From the NCBI GenBank assembly GCA_910579685.1, contig CAJTVN010000052.1:1-20108 (forward strand): a DNA stretch of 20,108 nucleotides, read 5' to 3'. The stretch comes from an uncultured Lachnospiraceae bacterium (lineage in GTDB: Bacteria; Bacillota; Clostridia; Lachnospirales; Lachnospiraceae). The notes under the pieces are model-generated. The model was not told the origin of the DNA. It saw only the letters and a program-made list of their open reading frames with translations, and ran no database searches. A program made the translations under genes and the position numbers. Below, piece by piece: positions 14,859 through 20,108 of this stretch; positions within the stretch are counted from its first letter, which is position 1, and each line of letters starts with the position of its first letter.

Positions 14859-15803
14859 TTATCGATATCCCTGATCTGACCAGTCATGTTCCCGGATTCT
14901 CTGATATTCCTCATCGGAAATCGAAAGAATCGTCCCGTGCTTGAATCCGTAGGGGAAGGAAAAGGCCCTGTCCGATCTCACAAACCCAGCTTCTGCAAGG
15001 CTCTGTGCCACAAAGGGCACATATCCCTGGCCGGCACCGGGAACGCCGTAGTAATCCAGAAAAAGGCACCACCTTCCGTCCGCAAGCCGCACCGCCGTGG
15101 GCGCCTCGTACAGACCGGACTCCACCTCCTTCATGCTCTCGTCAAAGGCGGGAACCCTTATGTAAGGCCCGCCCGCATGCTCCGATTTCAGAAGAATGAT
15201 CTTTGCGGGATCCGCCTCGCTCTTCACAAACAGGTAATAACAGCCGTCCTCCTCATAGATGGCGGAATCAATCACTCCGCTGTCCGCCTTCCGGTAAAGG
15301 ACCTGCGGCTCCGTGAAGGAGAGGAAATCCTTTGTCCGGCAGCAGAAAATCGCCTTCTGTCCGTAATCATTGGAACGGTGGGAGGAAGACCAGTGCAGAA
15401 GATAATCCTCTGACTCCTTATCATAAATCACGTCCGGCGCCCACAGACAGCCGTAATCCTCGCTGCCGATCCGAACCAGCCTCTGATCCGACCAATTCAC
15501 AAGGTCATCCGATTCCCACACGGAAAAACACTTGCTGCCGTTCCTGGAAATCTCCTCCCAGGATCCGTGATACTGGTTCCGGAACCCGTAGGAGAGGCTT
15601 AAGTCCGTTGCGATCATATAAAACTTCCTCTCTGCCCGGACAATGGTAAAATCCCGGACGCCCTTGTCGCCGTAGTAAGCCCACAGCACGGGCGCTCCCC
15701 CGTTTACCTCCTCCCAGCAAAAGCCGTCCCTGCTCAGGCCAAAGTACACCTGCTCGCCGTCCGGCGTTGTCTTTTCTCTGAAATGCACAAATAAGTATGC
15801 CAT
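14859..15803 (-). CDS. GH43-like five-bladed propeller glycosidase
   Basis: The 314-residue protein has no signal peptide and looks like a single five-bladed beta-propeller. Candidate catalytic acids are D51 in GVRDFTIVR, D179 in GVIDSAIYE and E233 in GLYEAPTAV, in GH43-like order and spacing. H289 in KHGTIL may be the central histidine. Repeated strand patterns such as YLLHWSSS, YYLFVKS and WCLFLDYYG mark the blades. The role is probably release of arabinose or another pentose or hexose from oligosaccharides, complementing the downstream GH43 enzyme. The ATG is preceded by GGAGGAG. It is the first gene of the operon, which has a good promoter at 15891-15919 and faces away from the kinase gene. 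The GH43 subfamily is uncertain. Confidence 0.8.
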   Translation of the reverse strand: MAYLFVHFREKTTPDGEQVYFGLSRDGFCWEEVNGGAPVLWAYYGDKGVRDFTIVRAERKFYMIATDLSLSYGFRNQYHGSWEEISRNGSKCFSVWESDDLVNWSDQRLVRIGSEDYGCLWAPDVIYDKESEDYLLHWSSSHRSNDYGQKAIFCCRTKDFLSFTEPQVLYRKADSGVIDSAIYEEDGCYYLFVKSEADPAKIILLKSEHAGGPYIRVPAFDESMKEVESGLYEAPTAVRLADGRWCLFLDYYGVPGAGQGYVPFVAQSLAEAGFVRSDRAFSFPYGFKHGTILSISDEEYQRIREHDWSDQGYR

Positions 15804-15822
15804 GTTACTTCTCCTCCTCTTT

Positions 15823-15864
15823 TTATTTAAAATCCCGGTGTCCTGCGCCCACCACTCTTGTCAT
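15823..15864 (-). CDS. Possible 13-codon leader peptide ahead of the GH43 operon
   Basis: ATG at 15862-15864 opens a 13-codon frame (MTRVVGAGHRDFK) preceded at six bases by AAGGAGGG, one of the best ribosome binding sites in the window. It ends 19 bases before the GH43 start, close to that gene's own binding site. It lies on the predicted transcript. It may be a leader used for translational coupling, or chance. No function is recognised. Confidence 0.3.
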   Translation of the reverse strand: MTRVVGAGHRDFK

Positions 15865-15890
15865 CCAGCACCCTCCTTCCGTATGTACTC

Positions 15891-15919
15891 AGTTTACCAT
15901 AGCGGATTTCCTGTTGCAA
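15891..15919 (-). promoter_or_regulatory. Promoter of the GH43 operon
   Basis: On the minus strand TTGCAA (15914-15919) and TAAACT (15891-15896) are 17 bp apart. TGG directly before the -10 provides the extended -10 motif. Transcription would start near 15884, leaving a leader of about 80 nt. Confidence 0.55.
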
Positions 15920-15994
15920 TTGCCTGGTTCGCATCACGGCAAATATTCCCGCTTTATAACGATTCACATCCATCCGTCCGCAATCACGCCAAAA

Positions 15995-16032
15995 GGAAAA
16001 CGTTTGAAAAATTTCAGAATACCATATATAAT
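15995..16032 (+). promoter_or_regulatory. Promoter of the hybrid kinase gene with an overlapping cre/LacI-like operator
   Basis: TTGAAA (16004-16009) and TATAAT (16027-16032) are separated by 17 bp, an excellent sigma-A promoter. GGAAAACGTTTGAA at 15995-16008, with the palindromic core AAACGTTT (15998-16005), overlaps the -35 and resembles a catabolite (cre) or LacI-family operator. Binding there would repress the kinase gene. The operator assignment is by resemblance only. Confidence 0.55.
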
Positions 16033-16093
16033 AAAGGATAAGAACATGATATGGCGGCCCGGCCGCCGCCCCACGCAAATTAAGGGAATTCGT

Positions 16094-18697
16094 ATGAAAA
16101 ATGAACGCCAAAAAAGAGAAAACCGCAAGGGCATTCCTCTGATCTTTTCCATTATATTTGTTTTCTGCATTTTAGGAACCGTTATTTTCTCCGTTTCAAG
16201 AAGAATATCCGTAGAGATGTCCGCATCGGCTATCGATAATCTCAGCGAAAGCCTCAGCCTGATCAAAGGCACCATGGAAGTCCTTCTCAACAAGGATGCC
16301 GAATTCCAGAAGCTGATAGTCCGGGAGCTTACCACTCTGGAAGATCCGCAGGACTTCATCCTTTCTTATGAACGGAATCATTCCATGGTAAAAATGTCCC
16401 TGATCCGTTCAGGCGAAACGGAAGGCATTTCCAGTACCGGAGACCCCTTCTCGGAAGAAGGCCTTGATTTTTCAGCCGGAAATACCGTGGGGGAACTGCC
16501 GCTCTCCCAATCCTATCTGAACGATATGGGAACCTGGGCTTACACAATCAAATGCCCTGTCCTGAAAGATGGCAGCGAAATCGCCACCCTTTATGCGGAA
16601 TATGTTTACGATTCCTTTGAGGAGGCCATGCCTCATGCATTTTATAATAATCAGGCCATGCTCTATATCATGGATTCCAAAAGCGAGCGGCTCGTGTTAA
16701 AACCAAGAGGAATCGGGGAACGCAATGCCGGCCACCTGAACCTGGAGGATTTCTACCGGGCCAACAATATCCTGGAGCCGGATATTCAGCAGGAAGTGGC
16801 TGACAATATAAAAAACGGCAGGAATATCATGTTTTATCATGATGTTCAGGGCAAAGCCTCTCTCATCTATATGTGGGCGGTCAACAAGGGGGCGATTTAT
16901 TTAATCGGATATGTGCCAATTGACGCCATCCAGCAGGAGGGAAGAGCCGTAAATCAGAATATCCTGATCGTTGTCCTCGTCACGGTCATCGCCTTTTTTC
17001 TCTGCTGCATTCTCTATTATTTCAACAACAGGCAGCAGATACGGATCCGGAAAGAACGGGAAGCGGAAAGAGAGCTGCACAACCTGCAGCTGTCGGAAGC
17101 ATTGAAGGCCGCGCAGATGGCAAGCAATTCCAAGACCACCTTCCTCTCCAACATGTCCCACGATATCCGGACGCCCATGAATGCCATCCTGGGCTTTACC
17201 ACTCTGCTCACAAAGGATGCGGATAATCCGGTAAAGGTGCGGGAATACACGAAGAAAATCACGGCTTCCGGCCAGCACCTTTTAAGCCTGATTAATGACG
17301 TGCTGGATGTCTCCAAGATTGAAAGCGGCAAGGTAGCGCTCACCATCGGTGAGTTTACCCTAAACGATCTGGTATCCTCCGTGGATGCGATCATACGCCC
17401 TATGGCAAATGAAAAAAACCAAAGCTTCAATGTGACCGTGACGGACGTAAAACACGAATATTTGGTGGGCGATGAGACCAGAATCAACCAGATTCTGATC
17501 AATCTCCTCTCCAACGCCGTAAAATACACTCCGGAAAACGGTAATATCTGGTTCCGGATTATCGAGCTTTCCCAGCGTTCCGGCCAGTTCGTCCATATCC
17601 GCATCGAGGTTGAGGATGATGGCTACGGAATGACGCAGGAATATTTAAAGACTATCTTTGAGGCCTTTACCAGGGCGGAAAACAGCACCACGAACAAGGT
17701 GCAGGGAACCGGGCTTGGCATGGCCATCACAAAGAACATTGTGGAACTCATGGGCGGCACCATAGAAGTATTCAGCGAAGTGGACAAAGGCAGCCTTTTC
17801 CGGGTGGATCTTGAGCTGCGCATTCCGGATGTCCAAAATGATGAACAATTCTGGAAGAAAAACGAAATATCCCGGATCCTGGCAGTGGATGACGATGAGG
17901 ATATCTGCAGAAGCATTCAGCTTCTCATGAAAAACACCGGCGTCGTGGTGGATACGGCTTCGGGAGGCGAACAGGCCCTTTCCATGATGGAAAAGGCGCG
18001 CAACAGCGGCCAGGAATATCACATCATTCTTATGGATGAAAAAATGCCCGGCATGGACGGCGTTGAGACAGCCGAAAAAATCCGTGCGGGTTTCTCCCGC
18101 CTGGTTCCCATCCTCTTTCTCACGGCCTGCGACGAAGAGGATATGCCAGAGGCGGCGTTCCATCTTGGAAATATGGAAATTATGCCCAAGCCGTTTTTTG
18201 TATCTGCCTTCAAAGAGAAAATACGAAATCTTCAATCCGGCCACGGAAAAGATTCCAAACCGCCCCAGGATACTTCGAAAAGCATGGATCTCGGCGGACT
18301 GCATTTTCTGGTGGCGGAGGATAACGCAATTAATGCGGAAATCCTTTCCGAGCTGCTGGAACTGGAAAACGCTTCCTGCGAGATTACGGAAAACGGACAG
18401 CTGGTTGTGGAACGCTTCCGGCAGGCAGATGAGAACGAATTTGACGCCATCCTGATGGATGTGCAGATGCCTGTCATGAACGGCTATGACGCAACCAGGG
18501 CCATCCGCGGCTTACATCGCCGTGATGCCGCAAAAATCCCCATCATCGCCATGACGGCAAACGCTTTTGCGGAGGACGTAAAGGACGCTCTGGATGCAGG
18601 AATGAGCGCCCACGTGGCAAAGCCGATTGACATGGGCTTATTGAAAAAAACATTGGGACAATACATTGAAAGGAATAACTATGAAACGGATCACTAG
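16094..18697 (+). CDS. Hybrid sensor histidine kinase with two receiver domains
   Basis: This 867-residue membrane sensor has a membrane segment at about 14-34, an extracellular sensing domain (about 40-287) and a second membrane segment (about 288-310). A coiled linker follows. HisKA carries phospho-acceptor H356 in NMSHDIRTPMN. The HATPase domain has N474 in LLSNAVKY, the EDDGYGM box and the GTGLGM box. Receiver 1 (about 593-710) has D648 in ILMDEKMPG and K699. Receiver 2 (about 735-857) has D789 in ILMDVQMPV and K843. No DNA-binding or output domain is attached. The start at 16094 has TAAGGGA at good spacing. An in-frame ATG at 16046 lies so close to the predicted transcription start that its binding site would not be transcribed. 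The stop overlaps the lipoprotein gene by 17 nt, so the two are translationally coupled. Confidence 0.92.
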   Translation: MKNERQKRENRKGIPLIFSIIFVFCILGTVIFSVSRRISVEMSASAIDNLSESLSLIKGTMEVLLNKDAEFQKLIVRELTTLEDPQDFILSYERNHSMVKMSLIRSGETEGISSTGDPFSEEGLDFSAGNTVGELPLSQSYLNDMGTWAYTIKCPVLKDGSEIATLYAEYVYDSFEEAMPHAFYNNQAMLYIMDSKSERLVLKPRGIGERNAGHLNLEDFYRANNILEPDIQQEVADNIKNGRNIMFYHDVQGKASLIYMWAVNKGAIYLIGYVPIDAIQQEGRAVNQNILIVVLVTVIAFFLCCILYYFNNRQQIRIRKEREAERELHNLQLSEALKAAQMASNSKTTFLSNMSHDIRTPMNAILGFTTLLTKDADNPVKVREYTKKITASGQHLLSLINDVLDVSKIESGKVALTIGEFTLNDLVSSVDAIIRPMANEKNQSFNVTVTDVKHEYLVGDETRINQILINLLSNAVKYTPENGNIWFRIIELSQRSGQFVHIRIEVEDDGYGMTQEYLKTIFEAFTRAENSTTNKVQGTGLGMAITKNIVELMGGTIEVFSEVDKGSLFRVDLELRIPDVQNDEQFWKKNEISRILAVDDDEDICRSIQLLMKNTGVVVDTASGGEQALSMMEKARNSGQEYHIILMDEKMPGMDGVETAEKIRAGFSRLVPILFLTACDEEDMPEAAFHLGNMEIMPKPFFVSAFKEKIRNLQSGHGKDSKPPQDTSKSMDLGGLHFLVAEDNAINAEILSELLELENASCEITENGQLVVERFRQADENEFDAILMDVQMPVMNGYDATRAIRGLHRRDAAKIPIIAMTANAFAEDVKDALDAGMSAHVAKPIDMGLLKKTLGQYIERNNYETDH

Positions 18698-20000
18698 CCA
18701 AAAAAGCAAAGGGGCTGCTCTTTTGTGTCTTTTCGCAGCCCTGGCCTTAGCCATGGCAGCCTGCACAGTAAAGCCGGATCCTGACCAGAATCTGGTTGCT
18801 GGCAGCGAAAAAAACGAGAAAATTATCAACCTCTTCGGCCCTATGGAAAAGTCCAAACCGGATACCTCCAATCTTGCGAGAACGGCATTTGACCTGACCA
18901 TCAGCATTGCCGAGGAGGATCTTGGCCTGACGGTGGAATACCGCACATACACGGCGGAAAACTATCAGGAAAAAACCTATGACGACGTGGTGCTCGACCG
19001 GATCCGCAACAACATGGATGACCTGTATCTGCTGAATCCGGATACCATACAGATCCTTGGCAGCGAGGGAAGGCTGCTGGATCTGTCAGAACTGGACTGT
19101 GCAGGAAATCTGCGGGACGTCATAAAGACTGCCAACACGGTTGACGGAAAGCTGGTGGCAATTCCCCAGGAAGTGGTGGCCCATGGCCTGTTTGTCAACA
19201 AAGATCTGTTTGACCGCTACGGCCTTTCCCTGCCGCAGACCCCGGAGGATCTGCTGGAATGCTGCCGGGTGTTCCGGGAAAACGGGATTGAGACCCCCAT
19301 CGGCGCAAACCGCTGGTGGCTGGAAAATTTTGTCTTTGCCCTGGCCTATGCGGATCTGTATAACGGGGGAAATACGGCGGAGGAAATCGAAGCCCTGAAC
19401 AGAGGGGAGGCCAAATACAGTGACTATATGCGCCCGGGCTTTGAATTTCTGCAGGAGCTTATCGACAAAGGTTATATCGATGCGCAGACCGCCTGCACCT
19501 ATGAGGCCATCGAAGACGAGGGACCGGATTTCCTGGCCCAGAAAACCCCTATTGTCATGGCCTACTGGGGTGCGGCAAATTCAGAAACCGCTTACGGGAA
19601 TCCGGATTTCAACCTGCAGGTCATCGGATTTCCCAGCCCTATCGGGCAGATGCCGGTAATCTCCATGACGGGGTACGGAATCGGTGCGGATGCAGAGCAT
19701 CTGGAGGATACCAAAAAGGTTCTGGATATCATTCTTTCTGATGAATGTCTGCAGCTGTACACAGAAACCAACAAGGTGATTTCTCCCTCCAAAAATGTAA
19801 GCGTGGACTGTATCCCCGCCTTAAAGCCCTTAAACGACAAGATTGCGGACAATATTTACGTCCTTGGTTCCAATGCCGGTATGAAGGTGGAGCAGTGGGG
19901 CAATACCTGCCTGATCGTCCGCAGCCTGCTAAACGGAGCTACCGTTGATGAATGTATGGCGGAATATGACCGGCTTCAGGAGGAATCCCTCAGGGACTGA
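18681..20000 (+). CDS. Extracellular solute-binding lipoprotein (family 1 sugar-binding type)
   Basis: The protein has 439 residues. A lipoprotein signal peptide has basic residues, a hydrophobic core (AALLCLFAALALAMAAC) and lipidated C28. The mature part has the two-lobed pattern of ABC transporter family 1 binding proteins. Examples are VDGKLVAIPQEV followed by GLFVNKDLFDRYGL, PQTPEDLLECCRVFRENG, the tryptophan-rich ANRWWLENFVF, and a C-terminal IVMAYWGAAN segment. It would bind a sugar or oligosaccharide at the outer face of the membrane. I choose the ATG at 18681 because AAAGGAA lies five bases upstream. The start lies inside the kinase gene. No permease gene follows within the window, so it may serve as the kinase's sensing partner rather than, or as well as, a transport component. 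Confidence 0.88.
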   Translation: MKRITSQKSKGAALLCLFAALALAMAACTVKPDPDQNLVAGSEKNEKIINLFGPMEKSKPDTSNLARTAFDLTISIAEEDLGLTVEYRTYTAENYQEKTYDDVVLDRIRNNMDDLYLLNPDTIQILGSEGRLLDLSELDCAGNLRDVIKTANTVDGKLVAIPQEVVAHGLFVNKDLFDRYGLSLPQTPEDLLECCRVFRENGIETPIGANRWWLENFVFALAYADLYNGGNTAEEIEALNRGEAKYSDYMRPGFEFLQELIDKGYIDAQTACTYEAIEDEGPDFLAQKTPIVMAYWGAANSETAYGNPDFNLQVIGFPSPIGQMPVISMTGYGIGADAEHLEDTKKVLDIILSDECLQLYTETNKVISPSKNVSVDCIPALKPLNDKIADNIYVLGSNAGMKVEQWGNTCLIVRSLLNGATVDECMAEYDRLQEESLRD

Positions 20001-20007
20001 AGTCAAC

Positions 20008-20061
20008 AACCCCGCTGCAAGCAACGGGGCATCAAGCTTGCAGCGCTGCAGAACAGCGGGG
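20008..20061. repeat. GC-rich nested inverted repeat after the lipoprotein gene (terminator or intergenic repeat unit)
   Basis: ACCCCGCTG and CAGCGGGGT pair as an outer 9-bp stem, and GCTGCAAGC with GCTTGCAGC as an alternative perfect 9-bp stem. CCCCG and CGGGG give a third option. There is no T-run. The sequence beyond continues with GC-rich short repeats to the window edge. It resembles the repeat arrays often found between clostridial genes and may also end the kinase-lipoprotein transcript. Confidence 0.5.
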
Positions 20062-20108
20062 TATGTGACCCTTGCGGCATTCGCCAAATGTCTGCTTCGC
20101 AGCCGCTT

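Noticed and set aside
16046..16093. Upstream ATG adding 16 arginine-rich residues to the hybrid kinase
   Set aside because: Its AAAGGA would lie at or before the predicted transcription start, whereas 16094 has a transcribed site at good spacing.

Overview
The window looks like chromosome from a Clostridia-type Firmicute, most likely a Lachnospiraceae gut commensal. The evidence is a clostridial-type pyruvate phosphate dikinase, a YbiT-like ABC-F protein, strong AGGAGG-type ribosome binding sites, an SLC45-like transporter, intracellular GH43 enzymes, and a hybrid kinase paired with a sugar-binding lipoprotein. No species can be named from sequence reading alone.

Layout. (1) 1-680 is a mobile-element boundary. 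The 5' end of a TnsA-like transposase gene runs off the left edge. Behind it lie short repeats of the CATTTTCCCAAAAAC type, then a 262-bp module with ~38-bp terminal inverted repeats. This module ends 17 bp beyond the stop codon of ppdK. (2) 694-5891, minus strand: ppdK, then a two-gene unit of an MFS sugar-type transporter and a membrane-anchored glycerophosphodiester phosphodiesterase. (3) 6067-10404, plus strand: a YbiT-like ABC-F ATPase, a 215-bp MITE-like inverted repeat, a PHP-HAD fusion protein and a manganese-type superoxide dismutase. (4) 10599-10670, minus: tRNA-Glu(CTC) with its own promoter and terminator. (5) 10805-12711, minus: a MarR regulator and MATE exporter operon. Its promoter lies inside a perfect 19-bp-arm palindrome, which is probably the MarR operator. 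(6) 12727-15803, minus: a small histidine-kinase relic, then two cytoplasmic GH43-family glycosidases in one operon. (7) 16094-20000, plus, divergent from the glycosidases: a hybrid histidine kinase with two receiver domains, overlapping a sugar-binding lipoprotein.

How the genes fit together. Regions 6 and 7 read as one locus for hemicellulose-type oligosaccharides. A surface binding lipoprotein and hybrid kinase probably sense a sugar, and the divergent GH43 enzymes cleave imported oligosaccharides inside the cell. Neither ABC permeases nor a DNA-binding response regulator is present within the window. The marR-MATE pair is a self-contained efflux and resistance module.

The observations most worth following are the TnsA-type element abutting the 3' end of ppdK (a candidate new insertion site), the PHP-HAD fusion with a strong internal ribosome binding site, the perfect marR palindrome, and the kinase-lipoprotein pair with no visible output protein.
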